DNA of 64,000 bases, from positions 62,001-126,000 of the forward strand of contig WRPH01000001.1 of assembly GCA_009773375.1 (NCBI GenBank), read 5' to 3'. The translations under genes were made by a program, and so were the position numbers. The notes beneath the pieces are model-generated. The model had not been told where the DNA came from. It did not search any database and saw only the letters and a program-made list of their open reading frames with translations. This stretch comes from Paracoccaceae bacterium. Its GTDB lineage: Bacteria; Pseudomonadota; Alphaproteobacteria; Rhodobacterales; Rhodobacteraceae. Shown here one piece after another: positions 19,584 through 29,537 of the stretch. Each line of letters begins with the position of its first letter. Position 1 is the stretch's first letter.

Positions 19584-20936
19584 TCAAGCCTGCAACTGAC
19601 GCCGCAGCAGTTGCAGATCGTCGGAAAGCTGCGAATCGGTGGTCATCAGTTCTTCGATCTTGCGCACGCCGTGCATGATCGTGGTGTGATCGCGACCACC
19701 AAAGCGGCGGCCAATCTCGGGCAGGCTGCGCGAGGTCAGTTGCTTGGCGAAATACATCGCCACCTGCCGGGGCCGCGCGATGTTGCGCAGGCGTTTCGGA
19801 CCGATCATGTCGGACAGACGAATATTGTAATGCTCCGCGACCTTGCGCTGAATTTCTTCGATGGTCAGCTTGCGGTCCGAGGCGCGCAGGATGTCGGCAA
19901 GGCAATCTTGCGCCAGTTCCAGCGTGATTTCGCGGCCCACCAGCGAAGCAAAGGCGAACAGGCGGGTCAAAGCCCCTTCCAGCACGCGAACGTTGGTGGT
20001 GATACGATGCGCCAGAAACTCCAGCACACCACCAGAAATCTCCAAACCCTTGTATTGCTGGCGATAATACTCGGCCTTCTGCTGCAGGATGCCAAGGCGC
20101 AGTTCGTAATCGGTCGGGTGCAGATCGACCACCAGCCCACATTGCAGGCGCGACTTGATCCGGTCTTCCAGATCCTTGATTTCGCCCGGCGCACGATCGG
20201 CAGATATCACGATCTGTTTGTTCTGATCAACCAAAGCGTTGAAAGTGTGGAAGAATTCCTCCTGTGTGCTGTCCTTGCCGGCAATGAATTGCACGTCATC
20301 GACCATCAGCACGTCAACCGAGCGGAAGATTTCCTTGAAATCCATGATCTGCTTGTCGCGCAGGGCCTGCACGAAGCGGTACATGAACTGTTCGGCAGAT
20401 AGATACAGCACGCGCAGATGTGGCTGGCGGGCCTGCAATTCATGCGCAATCGCGTGCATCAGATGGGTTTTACCCAAACCGACGCCGCCATAGAGGAACA
20501 GCGGATTGAAGGTGACCGGCCCGCCTTCGGCCACCCGGCGCGCGGCGGCATGGGCCAGCTCGTTGGGTTTGCCGACAACAAAGCTGTCAAAGGTAAAGCG
20601 GGCATCCAGCGTGGCACCGGGCAGCTCTTCGTCATTGCGGGCGCGGGCAGGCTTGGCAGCCGCGCGCTGCGGTTTCGGCACCTCGACAGGCGCGCGGACG
20701 GGCACGGTGAATTCAACGCGACCGGCACGATGCCCCTCGGCGTTCAGCAGGGCAAGGATATGGTCCGAGAAATTGCGCGACACCCAGTCGCCGAAAAAGG
20801 TCGTCGGCACGTCAAAACGCACGACGCCATCGGTCAGCCCGACAAGACGCAGCGGCTCGATCCAGCTGGTATAGTTGTTCTTGCCGATCCGCGTTGCCAG
20901 CGTTTCGCGCACCCTGCCCCAGGCGTCATTCGTCAT
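19584..20936 (-). CDS. dnaA: Chromosomal replication initiator DnaA
   Basis: The 450-residue AAA+ initiator binds DnaA boxes and opens the origin. Domain I includes NNYTSWIEPLR. The Walker A motif GGVGLGKTHLMHA is at about residues 149-161, and Walker B is VLMVDDVQF. The box VII region and a C-terminal helix-turn-helix with the signature GGRDHTTIMHG complete it. The gene heads the dnaA-dnaN-recF-gyrB block. Its upstream region is described separately: it contains a hairpin but no recognisable cluster of DnaA boxes. Confidence 0.98.
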   Translation of the reverse strand: MTNDAWGRVRETLATRIGKNNYTSWIEPLRLVGLTDGVVRFDVPTTFFGDWVSRNFSDHILALLNAEGHRAGRVEFTVPVRAPVEVPKPQRAAAKPARARNDEELPGATLDARFTFDSFVVGKPNELAHAAARRVAEGGPVTFNPLFLYGGVGLGKTHLMHAIAHELQARQPHLRVLYLSAEQFMYRFVQALRDKQIMDFKEIFRSVDVLMVDDVQFIAGKDSTQEEFFHTFNALVDQNKQIVISADRAPGEIKDLEDRIKSRLQCGLVVDLHPTDYELRLGILQQKAEYYRQQYKGLEISGGVLEFLAHRITTNVRVLEGALTRLFAFASLVGREITLELAQDCLADILRASDRKLTIEEIQRKVAEHYNIRLSDMIGPKRLRNIARPRQVAMYFAKQLTSRSLPEIGRRFGGRDHTTIMHGVRKIEELMTTDSQLSDDLQLLRRQLQA

Positions 20937-21045
20937 TCTCTATTCCGTCCCCAAGCGCCTTGTCGGTCCGTGACCGTTGGCGCCTTCTATTTGTCCCACA
21001 CGCACACACCCCCCCGCCCAAGGTCTGGTGCCGCTGCAGCGATTC

Positions 21046-21068
21046 CGGCGCTTTTCAATAAAGCGCCG
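21046..21068. repeat. Perfect 9-bp hairpin upstream of dnaA
   Basis: CGGCGCTTT (21046-21054) pairs with AAAGCGCCG (21060-21068) around a TCAAT loop. It lies 110 bp upstream of the dnaA start codon and could be part of the dnaA leader or an operator. Confidence 0.6.
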
Positions 21069-21509
21069 AAACCAAGCCACAAAATGGCATCAATAAGACA
21101 TAACACAGTCGGCGGAGCGCGGATAAAACCGGCACCGGCCTATGCAAAAACTGTTGGCCAATCGTGGCGCAGACAGCTTAACACATTGATCACAAACGCT
21201 TAGATCAGGTCTGATTTTGGCAAAGCTTGGCAGCGCGGCCCCTGATTGCGGCATTTATGATTGCGTCATGTCCCCCAGACGAAGTGAATCGCAGGGTCAA
21301 GTTACCAAGCCGTTAGGAGCACCTGCAACCGATCTTGTTGCTTGACAGAACTTTGTCGCAGCGAATCCCCTGGCCTGTGCAAATCGGCCACGCCGGGCGC
21401 AAAAAGGTTCGAAAATGAATTGCCCAATTGGATAGTTCAGCTTGCAATCCGGGCCGATCTGGCAATCGAGCAGCGCGAATCTGTGGCCTAACGCAGCGTC
21501 AGAAATGCC

Positions 21510-21541
21510 AAAGGGCGCAGACCGATCCGGCTGCGCCCTTT
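21510..21541 (-). terminator. Terminator of rpsT
   Basis: AAAGGGCGCAG (21510-21520) pairs perfectly with CTGCGCCCTTT (21531-21541) over 11 bp with a 10-nt loop. It starts 21 bases beyond the rpsT stop on the minus strand. The T tract is short, supplied mainly by the stem's own TTT. Confidence 0.75.
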
Positions 21542-21562
21542 GCGATTCTATCTGGCTGAAAA

Positions 21563-21838
21563 TCAGGCTGCGGGGGTCGCCAGAGCCTTGACGCGCGAAG
21601 CAAGGCGCGAAATTTTGCGCGACACGGTATTCTTGTGCATCACGCCCTTGGTGACGCCACGCGCCAGTTCAGGCTGTGCGTTCTTCAGGGCCAGCGCCGC
21701 TGCATCCTGATTGCCGGAAGCCAGAGCCTCTTCAACTTTACGCAGGAAGGTACGGATGCGCGAGCGGCGGGCCTTGTTCACGTCTTGACGGGCTTCCGCC
21801 TGACGGGCGCGCTTTTTGGACTGGGCAGTATTTGCCAT
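21563..21838 (-). CDS. rpsT: 30S ribosomal protein S20
   Basis: The 91-residue basic protein binds 16S rRNA early in 30S assembly. It starts [15 protein letters not shown], contains [19 protein letters not shown] near its end, and has the expected helical, lysine/arginine-rich composition. ATG 21836-21838 is preceded by AAGGGAT. The upstream in-frame extension is not homologous. A terminator hairpin follows at once, so the gene is monocistronic. Confidence 0.97.
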   Translation of the reverse strand: MANTAQSKKRARQAEARQDVNKARRSRIRTFLRKVEEALASGNQDAAALALKNAQPELARGVTKGVMHKNTVSRKISRLASRVKALATPAA

Positions 21839-22009
21839 TGGTATGATATCCCTTAGGGTCGGTTTAATTTTGTCGCGCAAAAGCCCCAAGGCCCCCTCAA
21901 AGATGAAGGGATGATTCTTGCCAAAGCGGGCCCACACGCATGTAACCGTGGCCTATAGGGGAAACTTGCCAGAAAGGGAACAGCAAACCTCGGCCATTCT
22001 TGAGAAACC

Positions 22010-22786
22010 TCAGGCATCGTTGAATTTTGCCGGGCGCTTTTCAACAAAAGCTGCCATGCCTTCTTTCTGATCCTCGGTCGCGAACATCGCGTGGAACATC
22101 CGGCGTTCGAACAGCAGGCCTTCGCGCAGGGTGGTTTCCTGCGCCCGATTCACCGATTCTTTCGCCGCCCGCACCGAAATCGCCGACTTCGCGGCGATCT
22201 TGCCTGCGGTCTTCAGCGCCTCGTCGATCAGATCGGCGGCCGGGATCACCCGGCTGACCAGACCGGCGCGTTCGGCCTCGGCGGCATCCATCATCCGCCC
22301 AGTCAGGTTCATCTCCATCGCCTTGGATTTGCCGACCAGCCGCGTCAGCCGCTGGGTGCCGCCCATCCCCGCAATGATACCAAGGTTAATTTCCGGCTGG
22401 CCAAACCTGGCAGTGTCGGCGGCCAGAATGAAATCACACATCATCGCCAGTTCACAACCGCCGCCCAGCGCAAAGCCCGCGACGGCAGCGATGATCGGTT
22501 TGCGGATGCGCTGAATAGCCTCGGCTTCAGCCCCATAAAGATCGCCGACAAAGGCCTGCGCATAGGTCTTGCCCGCCATTTCCTTGATATCCGCCCCGGC
22601 GGCAAAGGCCTTTTCCGAACCGGTCAGCACGATACAGCGCACGGCATCGTCGCTATCCGCCGCCTGCAACGCCGCTGCCAATTCCTGCATAAGCCTTTGA
22701 TTCAAAGCATTAAGCGCCTCTGGCCGGTTCAGCCGGATCAGCGCGACGTGGTCTTTGATCTCAACCAGCAAAGTTTCATAGGGCAT
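22010..22786 (-). CDS. Enoyl-CoA hydratase (crotonase family)
   Basis: The 258-residue protein hydrates trans-2-enoyl-CoA to 3-hydroxyacyl-CoA. It shows the oxyanion-hole segments [11 protein letters not shown] and [15 protein letters not shown], and the second catalytic Glu in [15 protein letters not shown]. This is the short-chain mitochondrial-type hydratase, often annotated fadB-like or paaF-like. Its specific pathway is unclear, though fadH elsewhere in the window also serves fatty-acid beta-oxidation. ATG 22784-22786 has AAAGGAG upstream. It lies 35 bp downstream of mutM on the same strand. Confidence 0.92.
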   Translation of the reverse strand: MPYETLLVEIKDHVALIRLNRPEALNALNQRLMQELAAALQAADSDDAVRCIVLTGSEKAFAAGADIKEMAGKTYAQAFVGDLYGAEAEAIQRIRKPIIAAVAGFALGGGCELAMMCDFILAADTARFGQPEINLGIIAGMGGTQRLTRLVGKSKAMEMNLTGRMMDAAEAERAGLVSRVIPAADLIDEALKTAGKIAAKSAISVRAAKESVNRAQETTLREGLLFERRMFHAMFATEDQKEGMAAFVEKRPAKFNDA

Positions 22787-22821
22787 GGGCAGGCTCCTTT
22801 TTATCCTTGGTAGCAAAGACG

Positions 22822-23667
22822 TCAGGCTTGGCAAGTGGGGCAAAAGAACGAGGATCGTCCGGATTGCACGATACGCGCGATCTGCGAGGTGCAGCCGGGA
22901 GTAAGGCAAGGCTCACCTTCACGGCCATAGACGGCAAAGGCCTTCTGGAAATAACCCAGTTCCCCATCGGTGCGGCGATAATCCTTGAGACTGGACCCGC
23001 CTGCCTCGATCGCTTCAGCCAGAACTTCGCGGATGATCGGCACCAGTGAACCTGCGTTCACAATCGCTCCGGCGCGCATCGTCGGGGCAATGCGGGCGCG
23101 ATACAACACCTCGCAAACGTAGATATTGCCAAGGCCCGCAACCAGATGCTGATCCAGCAGGGCGGATTTGATCGGCGTATTCCGCCCCTGCAAACGCACC
23201 GCAAGATAGGCTTCGTTGAAGGCGTTCCCCAACGGCTCCGGCCCGATTTCGGCTAATAGCGGATGCTGATCGGCGGTCACCGTCGGCAGCAAATCCATCG
23301 CACCAAAGCGGCGGGCATCGTTGAACGTCACCCGCGCGCCGCCTTCCAGATGCAGAACGACGTGGTCATGTTTCTCGGGCGCGGGGTGATCGTGGAAAAA
23401 TTGACCCAAAGTGATGCCAGAAACCAGCATCCGCCCCGACATGCCAAGATGGATCAACAGGGTTTCCCCCGAAGACAGATCGGCCAGAATGTATTTCGAC
23501 CGCCGTCGCAGCGCGACCACCCGCTTGCCGGTCAGCCGTTCCGCCATATTTACCGGCAAAGGCCAGCGCAAATCGGGCCGGTTCACCTCGGCTTTTTCGA
23601 TCACACGACCCTCCATCGCGGGCAAAAGCCCACGGCGGACGGTTTCAACTTCGGGCAGTTCGGGCAT
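22822..23667 (-). CDS. mutM: Formamidopyrimidine-DNA glycosylase
   Basis: The 281-residue base-excision repair enzyme removes 8-oxoguanine and formamidopyrimidines. It begins [14 protein letters not shown], with catalytic Pro2 and Glu3. The helix-two-turn-helix region has [21 protein letters not shown]-terminal zinc finger has C-x4-C...C-x2-C ligands (CLTPGC and FFCPTC). The start at 23667 is fixed by the need for Pro2 after processing. It is divergent from ubiE by 63 bp, an arrangement common in alphaproteobacteria. Confidence 0.97.
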   Translation of the reverse strand: MPELPEVETVRRGLLPAMEGRVIEKAEVNRPDLRWPLPVNMAERLTGKRVVALRRRSKYILADLSSGETLLIHLGMSGRMLVSGITLGQFFHDHPAPEKHDHVVLHLEGGARVTFNDARRFGAMDLLPTVTADQHPLLAEIGPEPLGNAFNEAYLAVRLQGRNTPIKSALLDQHLVAGLGNIYVCEVLYRARIAPTMRAGAIVNAGSLVPIIREVLAEAIEAGGSSLKDYRRTDGELGYFQKAFAVYGREGEPCLTPGCTSQIARIVQSGRSSFFCPTCQA

Positions 23668-23730
23668 CTTGTATCTCGGACAGATCGGCGCATTGAGGCT
23701 TTGCGCCCGCACCCCTATAAGGGGGCGGCA

Positions 23731-24492
23731 ATGACAGGACGGCAAGAGATGAACGACAGCACCACCCATTTCGGCTTTCAGACCGTGCCCGAGACCGAAA
23801 AGGCCGGGATGGTGCATGGCGTCTTCACCCGCGTTGCCAGCAAATACGACATCATGAACGATCTGATGTCGGGCGGCATGCATCGTTTGTGGAAAGATGC
23901 GATGATGGATTGGCTAGCGCCGCGCCCCGGCCAACGTCTGCTGGATGTGGCGGGCGGCACTGGCGATGTGGCGTTTAGGTTCATGAAACGTGCCGAAGGC
24001 GCGACGGCGGTGGTCTGCGACATGACGGAGTCCATGCTGATTTCGGGTCGCCAGCGGGCTGAAGCCGATCAGATGGCCGCACGGCTGGATTGGGTGGTGG
24101 GCGATGCGATGGCGCTGCCCTTCGCTGACAATTCCTTCGATGTTTACACAATTTCCTTTGGCATTCGGAACGTGACCCGGATTGCCGATGCCCTGAAGGA
24201 AGCCTACCGGGTGCTGAAACCCGGCGGGCGGCTGATGGTTCTGGAGTTTTCGCGTATTCCCAATGATTTGGCGCAATGGGCCTATGACAAATACAGCTTC
24301 AACGTGATCCCGGTGATGGGGCAGGTTGTGGCGGGGGACCGCGAATCTTATCAATATCTGGTGGAATCGATCCGTAAATTTCCCGATCAGGAAACCTTCG
24401 CCAACATGATCCGCACCGCCGGGTTTGATCTGGTGAAATTCCGCAACCTGACGATGGGCATCGCCGCCCTGCACTCGGGCTGGAAACTGTGA
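23731..24492 (+). CDS. ubiE: Ubiquinone/menaquinone C-methyltransferase
   Basis: The 253-residue SAM-dependent methyltransferase carries out the C2 methylation step of ubiquinone synthesis. Motif I is [14 protein letters not shown], and the family signatures [17 protein letters not shown] and [15 protein letters not shown] are intact. The end [15 protein letters not shown] is canonical. The first ATG is 23731; ATG 23749 is an alternative that would shorten it by six residues. GTGA overlap with ubiB makes this a coupled ubiquinone operon. Confidence 0.95.
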   Translation: MTGRQEMNDSTTHFGFQTVPETEKAGMVHGVFTRVASKYDIMNDLMSGGMHRLWKDAMMDWLAPRPGQRLLDVAGGTGDVAFRFMKRAEGATAVVCDMTESMLISGRQRAEADQMAARLDWVVGDAMALPFADNSFDVYTISFGIRNVTRIADALKEAYRVLKPGGRLMVLEFSRIPNDLAQWAYDKYSFNVIPVMGQVVAGDRESYQYLVESIRKFPDQETFANMIRTAGFDLVKFRNLTMGIAALHSGWKL

Positions 24493-26018
24493 GAGGTCCG
24501 CATAATATCTGGCGGCTGATCCGCACCGGGGCCACCTTTGAACGCACCGGCGCGATGGCGGTGGCCTTGGAAGCGATGGAGGTTACGCCGCGACTGCGCT
24601 TTGCCGCGCGGATGCTGGGCTGGCCGTTCAAATGGCTGGGGTTGAAGGGCGATCCCGGCTTGCCACCGGTGACTCGGGCGCTGACGGCACTGGGGCCGGC
24701 CTATATCAAATTTGGTCAGGTGCTGTCGACGCGGCCCGACATCGTTGGTGAAGAACTGGCTATGCAGTTGAAATATCTGCAAGATCAGTTGCCACCATTT
24801 TCAACCTATACCGCCAAGGCCATGGTTGCCGAAGAATTGCGCCTGCCGGTGGACGAGGTTTTTTCCAGCTTTTCTGAACCGGTCGCGGCGGCCTCGATTG
24901 CACAGGTCCACCGGGCAACCCTTCGCGAAACCGGGCAGGATGTGGCGGTAAAAGTGCTGCGCCCGGGCATCGAACGCGCCTTTCGCAAGGATCTTGACGC
25001 ATTTTTCTTTGCCGCGCGCACAATCGAATTCTTGTCTCCGTCGTCCCGCCGCCTGCGCCCGATGGATGTGATTACACATTTCGAAGGCGTGGTTCTGGGC
25101 GAGTTGGACCTGCGACTGGAATCCTCGGCGGCATCCGAATTCGCCGATAACACCAAGAACGACGCCGGGTTTCAGGTGCCGAAGGTGCTTTGGCAACTTT
25201 CCGGCCGTTCGGTAATGACAATGGACTGGGCCGAAGGCATCAATCTGGCCGACAACGCGGCAATTGACGCCGCAGGTCTCGATCGAAGCGCTTTGGGTGC
25301 GCGGGTGCTGCAACTGTTCCTGAGCCACGCGCTGCGCGACGGATTTTTCCATGGCGACATGCATCAGGGCAATCTGAAAGTGGCGGCAAACGGCGATCTG
25401 ATCGCCTATGATTTTGGCATCATGGGCCGGATCGACGAATACACCCGCCGCGTCTATGCCGAAATTTTGATGGGCTTCATCCGCAAGGATTATCGCCGCG
25501 TCGCCGAAGTGCATTTCGAGGCCGGCTATGTGCCCGCCAACCGCGACATCGACGAGTTCGCGCGTGCCTTGCGTGCCGTCGGCGAACCGATCTTCGGGCT
25601 GGAGGCAACGCGGGTATCGATGGCGCGGCTTCTATCGTATCTCTTTGAAGTAACAGAGAGATTCGGCATGGAAACCCGCACCGAGCTGATCCTTTTGCAG
25701 CGGACGATGGTGGTGGTCGAGGGCGTTGCCCGGAGCCTTGATCCGCATATCAACATCTGGCAAGTCGCCAAGCCGGTGGTGGAATCTTATGTCAGCCGCA
25801 ATGTAGGGCCACTGGCCCTGATGCGCGATCTGGCCCAAACTGCCCGTGTTCTGGGCAGGTTCGGGCCGCGCTTGCCACGCTTGATGGAGGCGGCGCTGAT
25901 CCGGCAGGCCGAAGTGCCGCCGCCGGTTTATACCCGGCCGCGCTTGTTTGGATTGCGCGGCGCGGCGGCTGCGGTTGTCACCTTTGGCCTTGGGCTGTGG
26001 CTTGGCCACATGCTTTGA
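24489..26018 (+). CDS. ubiB: UbiB-family atypical kinase/ATPase for ubiquinone synthesis
   Basis: The 509-residue ABC1/ADCK-type protein is required for aerobic ubiquinone biosynthesis and probably acts as an ATPase that extracts lipophilic intermediates. Visible are the KxGQ motif ([12 protein letters not shown]), the A-rich loop ([11 protein letters not shown]), [10 protein letters not shown] as the catalytic-loop segment and YDFGIMG as the metal-binding DFG-like motif. The C-terminus has a hydrophobic segment that anchors it at the membrane. The start is GTG 24489, overlapping ubiE. It abuts the flgD stop on the other strand. Confidence 0.95.
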   Translation: MRGPHNIWRLIRTGATFERTGAMAVALEAMEVTPRLRFAARMLGWPFKWLGLKGDPGLPPVTRALTALGPAYIKFGQVLSTRPDIVGEELAMQLKYLQDQLPPFSTYTAKAMVAEELRLPVDEVFSSFSEPVAAASIAQVHRATLRETGQDVAVKVLRPGIERAFRKDLDAFFFAARTIEFLSPSSRRLRPMDVITHFEGVVLGELDLRLESSAASEFADNTKNDAGFQVPKVLWQLSGRSVMTMDWAEGINLADNAAIDAAGLDRSALGARVLQLFLSHALRDGFFHGDMHQGNLKVAANGDLIAYDFGIMGRIDEYTRRVYAEILMGFIRKDYRRVAEVHFEAGYVPANRDIDEFARALRAVGEPIFGLEATRVSMARLLSYLFEVTERFGMETRTELILLQRTMVVVEGVARSLDPHINIWQVAKPVVESYVSRNVGPLALMRDLAQTARVLGRFGPRLPRLMEAALIRQAEVPPPVYTRPRLFGLRGAAAAVVTFGLGLWLGHML

Positions 26019-26675
26019 TCACGGCACCCGCAACGCGCTGATCTGCGTGGCCGCCACTTCGATACCGCCCTGCAACACCAGTGTCGGGCCATTGGCTCCG
26101 CTGCGGGCCTCCATGATCTGCGCGTAGGATTCCACTGGGGTTGGCAGGCCCAGTTGTTCTTCTCCGCGATAGCTTTCCAGACTGAGCGTGTAGATGCCAT
26201 TGTCCAAAGGATTGCCCGCGATATCCGCGCCCAGCCACTCGTAAGGTTCGGTGCTGACCGTGACATCTTCACGCGCCACCACTTCGCCATTCAGGTTTTT
26301 CACCACCAGAACCGCCCGATCGGCTTGTGCAGCCGGGGTATAGGTCAGCGTCACCGGGTCCGTGCCCAGATAGACCGGCACCGCAGCCCGCGCCTCTTGT
26401 CCAACCCAGGCGGCCAATTGCGCCATGCCCAACACGCCAAACTGGCTCGCCAGACCATCAAGCAACTGGTTTGTCTTCATCTGTTGTTCGACGCCCGAGA
26501 ATGTCGCCAGTTGCACCGCATAATCGGCCGAATCGACCGGATTCAGCGGATCCTGATTGCGCATCTGCACGGTCATCATTTTAAGAAACGTGTCAAAATC
26601 AGCGTTGATCGCTGCTTTCGGCGCTCGTGCCGTGGTCGCCGTCTGCGCGGTAGATACCGGTGAGACAATCATCAT
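26019..26675 (-). CDS. flgD: Flagellar hook capping protein FlgD
   Basis: The 218-residue protein caps the growing hook and guides FlgE assembly. The N-terminal signature FLKMMTVQMRNQDPLNPVDS is intact, followed by FSGVEQQMKTN. The C-terminal half is the FlgD tudor/Fn3-like domain. It lies 10 bp downstream of fliK on the same strand, a hook-length and hook-cap operon. Confidence 0.93.
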   Translation of the reverse strand: MMIVSPVSTAQTATTARAPKAAINADFDTFLKMMTVQMRNQDPLNPVDSADYAVQLATFSGVEQQMKTNQLLDGLASQFGVLGMAQLAAWVGQEARAAVPVYLGTDPVTLTYTPAAQADRAVLVVKNLNGEVVAREDVTVSTEPYEWLGADIAGNPLDNGIYTLSLESYRGEEQLGLPTPVESYAQIMEARSGANGPTLVLQGGIEVAATQISALRVP

Positions 26676-26685
26676 ATGCTCCTTT

Positions 26686-28599
26686 CTAGAGCCGAAGGTT
26701 TAGCCCGTGTCCGCCGTATTGCGCGGCAGACACTGTCGCAGCGCGGGTTGCGGCAGGGGCGATAAAGGAAAGGTCTTCCGGTCGCAGCATGGCGGGGGGC
26801 GGTGAGGGCGTGTCTGGTTGCCCGCCTTGCTGCGCCCAACTGCCAAAACTGAGCGTCGCCCCCGAGAAACCTGCCTGCCGGAATTCCTGCATCAGTTGAT
26901 CGGCATGCCGCCGCACAAGATCCAGCGTCTCTGGGCGTTCAACGCAAAGCACCACACGCACAGAATCGCCGTGCTGATGAATCTGAAACCGCACCGACCC
27001 AAGTTCTTCGGGGTGCAAGAGCACTTCGACCGGGCCCGCTTCGGCGCGCTGTGCGAGCGGCACGATCTGTGCGGCCAGTTTTGGCACCAAAACTGTTGGC
27101 AACACCATGGGATGAGCGGCCCCGTCTGGCACTCGGGTGGGCGTTGACCCCGGAGCTGCCAAATTTGGCAGTAATGCAGCGTCAAGTTTGGCATCATTCA
27201 GCATCGCCTGAGCTGCTGTCGGATCTCCAATAGCTTTGGCTTTGACAAGATGCGTGGTCTCTGCTGTCTGCGACAAGGCCGGGGCGGGCAGCGGCTGCAA
27301 AGGCGGCCGCAAAGCCAAAGCGTCATCTGGCAAAATTGTCGGCGTGATCGCGCCGCTTCCGCCTTGCGGCAATGTAGCGTCCTGCGGCAAAGCGGTTTGC
27401 ACGACCTGCCGCATCGCCTCTGGTTGGCGCTGCAGTTGTATCCGTGTCTGCCAAGCTGATTCGGCCGACGAGCCCGCAACAGGTTGCAAAATATGCGCAG
27501 ACTTCTGCGCCCCGGCCGGCATCACATCTGGCACATGCGCGTCATAAGACCTCGCTTCGGGCACGATCGGTGAGTTTGACACGGTCACGGACATCTTGCG
27601 AAGCGGTGTCAGTTGCGCAGCCTCTGACCGCGCGGTGGGCTCCGGCATCGGGGGCACCCCGTCGGTATCCGAGGTCTGGACTTGCGTGGGAGGGCGCAGT
27701 TGCACCAGTGCGGCGGCAATTGCAGCAGTCTGGGCTTGTTTTGGCGGCATCAGAGGCTGGTCAGACACGGGTTCCGGCGTCAGCGAATCCGTATCGCGCC
27801 GTGCTAAGTCAACCATATCGGCACCCGAAGCGACGATCATGCCCGGCATCGCGCTGACCTTTGCCAAGGCAGGCGCGGCAGTTTTGGCAAGTGTGGGTGC
27901 GGCCTGTCTTTCTTGAGGTTGCACCCCGTCACCCAAGGGCTGGTGTGCCGCTGGATCAGGCTCTGCGTCCGAAACCGGCACTGCAGACGGGTCGGCTTGC
28001 CCACCTGCGCGCCATTTTGGCGGGGCGGCGGTGGAAACGCCCAAATCAGGAAGGCCGCGCACAAAAGCCTGCCCCAGCGCAATGGGTCTGTCCTGTAAGC
28101 CTCTGGCATCCATCGGAGATTCCGCGATTTGACTCGCGGCAAGGTGTTCTTGCTGCGGTTCTGGCGACGGCATTGCGTCAGAAAGAGCCGCTGCAGGAAG
28201 TGCTGAAGCATCTGCTGAAGGCAGCCTGCCGGGCGAGGTGAATTGCGGCAATGCCGCCGCTGCGGGCAAGACTTCGGGCTGCGGCGCTTGCGAGGGCAAG
28301 GTCGCAACCGGCAAATCATCGGGCTGCGACCCCACGTCGGCACCCTGCACCTGTGGCGTCTGCGGCTGTTCCGGCATGGCAGAAGCTGGCATCCGCCCCA
28401 TCAAAATCATCGGGGGCGCGACTAGCCGCACCGGATCGGGCAACGGCACCTCATCCCGCGGGGCCCCTTTCGCGGCAAAACCGACCGCTTCCGCCTCAAC
28501 CATCGCCGCAGCGAAATCATCAGATGCCTCCACATCGGTCGGCGATAGCCTTTGGCCTGCGGCAGGCACACCAAAGATCTGGAGGGTAAGCGCGCTCAT
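26686..28599 (-). CDS. fliK: Flagellar hook-length control protein FliK
   Basis: The 637-residue protein has a long low-complexity, Pro/Ala/Gln-rich N-terminal region (about residues 1-490). This fits its role as a molecular ruler and export substrate. The C-terminal FliK domain, with PVEVLLHPEELGSVRF and a later FRQAGFSGATLSFGS (about residues 525-600), switches secretion specificity from hook to filament. Identity rests on that C-terminal domain and the position before flgD. It is divergent from the flgJ-like gene; the gap holds a CtrA-like motif. Confidence 0.9.
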   Translation of the reverse strand: MSALTLQIFGVPAAGQRLSPTDVEASDDFAAAMVEAEAVGFAAKGAPRDEVPLPDPVRLVAPPMILMGRMPASAMPEQPQTPQVQGADVGSQPDDLPVATLPSQAPQPEVLPAAAALPQFTSPGRLPSADASALPAAALSDAMPSPEPQQEHLAASQIAESPMDARGLQDRPIALGQAFVRGLPDLGVSTAAPPKWRAGGQADPSAVPVSDAEPDPAAHQPLGDGVQPQERQAAPTLAKTAAPALAKVSAMPGMIVASGADMVDLARRDTDSLTPEPVSDQPLMPPKQAQTAAIAAALVQLRPPTQVQTSDTDGVPPMPEPTARSEAAQLTPLRKMSVTVSNSPIVPEARSYDAHVPDVMPAGAQKSAHILQPVAGSSAESAWQTRIQLQRQPEAMRQVVQTALPQDATLPQGGSGAITPTILPDDALALRPPLQPLPAPALSQTAETTHLVKAKAIGDPTAAQAMLNDAKLDAALLPNLAAPGSTPTRVPDGAAHPMVLPTVLVPKLAAQIVPLAQRAEAGPVEVLLHPEELGSVRFQIHQHGDSVRVVLCVERPETLDLVRRHADQLMQEFRQAGFSGATLSFGSWAQQGGQPDTPSPPPAMLRPEDLSFIAPAATRAATVSAAQYGGHGLNLRL

Positions 28600-28646
28600 C
28601 TTTCACCGACTTCTGCCATTGCTTGCTTCAATATTCGCGCAACTGG

Positions 28647-28661
28647 TTACTGCTTGTTTAC
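28647..28661. promoter_or_regulatory. CtrA-box-like motif in the fliK/flgJ promoter region
   Basis: TTAC-N7-TTAC (half-sites 28647-28650 and 28658-28661) matches the spacing of the CtrA box TTAA-N7-TTAA in the gap between divergent fliK and flgJ-like genes. Similar motifs occur at 29370 and 33851. Confidence 0.5.
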
Positions 28662-28707
28662 CGCCGTGCCGGATAATCCAAAAAATCCGAAGCAATAGGA
28701 GAACCCG

Positions 28708-29013
28708 ATGCAAATGCCACACGACCTGACGCAACTGCCGCTGCCGAAGTCACGCCCGGCGCTTGGCAAGCCCGATCTGGACAGCCCGCTGATGCAACAG
28801 GCGCGCGCACTGGAAGCCAGCTTTCTTTCGGAGATGTTGGGCCATGCCGGCGTTGGCGACACCTCGGAAAGCTTTGGCGGTGGGGTCGGTGAAGATCAGT
28901 TTGCATCTTTTCTGCGCGACGAAGAAGCCAGACAGATGGTGGCGCATGGCGGCATTGGCCTGGCCGAGCAGCTGTTCCGCGCCATGGTGAAAGGACAGAA
29001 AGATGCTGAATGA
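28708..29013 (+). CDS. flgJ: FlgJ-like rod-binding protein (no muramidase domain)
   Basis: The 101-residue protein corresponds to the N-terminal rod-capping domain of FlgJ: residues 31-95 contain QQARALEASFLSEMLGHAG and a later MVAHGGIGLAEQLF segment. The peptidoglycan hydrolase domain of enterobacterial FlgJ is missing, which is the usual alphaproteobacterial form. AGGAG precedes ATG 28708. It overlaps the next gene by 11 bp. Confidence 0.85.
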   Translation: MQMPHDLTQLPLPKSRPALGKPDLDSPLMQQARALEASFLSEMLGHAGVGDTSESFGGGVGEDQFASFLRDEEARQMVAHGGIGLAEQLFRAMVKGQKDAE

Positions 29014-29332
29014 TTCCCCGATCGAAACCTTGATGGATCAGGTGCACGACGCGATTCTGACAGCCAATTTCTCCGCCCTGGCCACGCTGTCTCCCGCGCT
29101 GGAAGCCGCGCTTGAGGCGCTTCCGACAGACAATCCGCCGACCGCATTGGCGCGGTTGCGCCAGAAAGCCGAACGTAACGCTGCTTGTGCACAGGCCGCC
29201 GGGCGCGGCGTGCGTGCCGCGATCCGAAGATTAGACGAGGTGCAACAAAATGCAAGCGGGCTAATGACTTATGACGCAGACGGCAACCGCGCCCGCCGCA
29301 ACGCCCTGACAGAGCTGACACGGCGCTTGTAA
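29003..29332 (+). CDS. FlgN-like flagellar chaperone candidate
   Basis: The 109-residue protein is almost entirely helical, with Ala/Leu/Arg-rich heptads and a C-terminal LMTYDADGNR segment. The length, the helical character and the position between the flgJ-like gene and fliC fit a FlgN-type export chaperone for hook-filament junction proteins. The sequence similarity I can see by eye is weak. The start ATG lies inside the end of the flgJ-like gene, implying coupling. Confidence 0.55.
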   Translation: MLNDSPIETLMDQVHDAILTANFSALATLSPALEAALEALPTDNPPTALARLRQKAERNAACAQAAGRGVRAAIRRLDEVQQNASGLMTYDADGNRARRNALTELTRRL

Positions 29333-29369
29333 GGTTTTGCTCAAATCCTTCACATCTGCCTATGTCCGA

Positions 29370-29384
29370 TTAGCGCCTTGTTAG
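29370..29384 (+). promoter_or_regulatory. CtrA-box-like motif upstream of fliC
   Basis: TTAG-N7-TTAG (29370-29373 and 29381-29384) lies 154 bp upstream of the flagellin start codon. It keeps the TTA-N8-TTA spacing of the CtrA box. The rest of the 205-bp gap shows no other clear promoter. Confidence 0.5.
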
Positions 29385-29537
29385 CACTTCTGCCGACTTA
29401 TTGGACCTGCATCCCATGACGGGGTGGCGCAACCGGACCCGGTCCGGAAGCAACGGACAGAACGCCCTTTTGGCCACGCCATAGTGGCGCAACACGCTTG
29501 GCGCAAAGCGCAAAGCAGATCGTGAAGGAAACTGAGT

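Larger units (their letters stand above)
20937..21562. other. Gap upstream of dnaA (626 bp)
   Basis: No gene is supported here. The gap holds a perfect 9-bp hairpin at 21046-21068, an ATCAG-GT-CTGAT inverted repeat near 21204, and the rpsT terminator at 21510-21541. I searched by eye for TTATCCACA-like DnaA boxes and an AT-rich unwinding element and found neither in convincing form. An origin here is therefore not supported. A dnaA promoter should lie in the part nearest 20937, but no clear -35/-10 pair is visible. Confidence 0.5.

Noticed and set aside
21342-21347. A TTGACA hexamer on the plus strand upstream of dnaA
   Set aside because: No -10 element at proper spacing and no plus-strand gene downstream.
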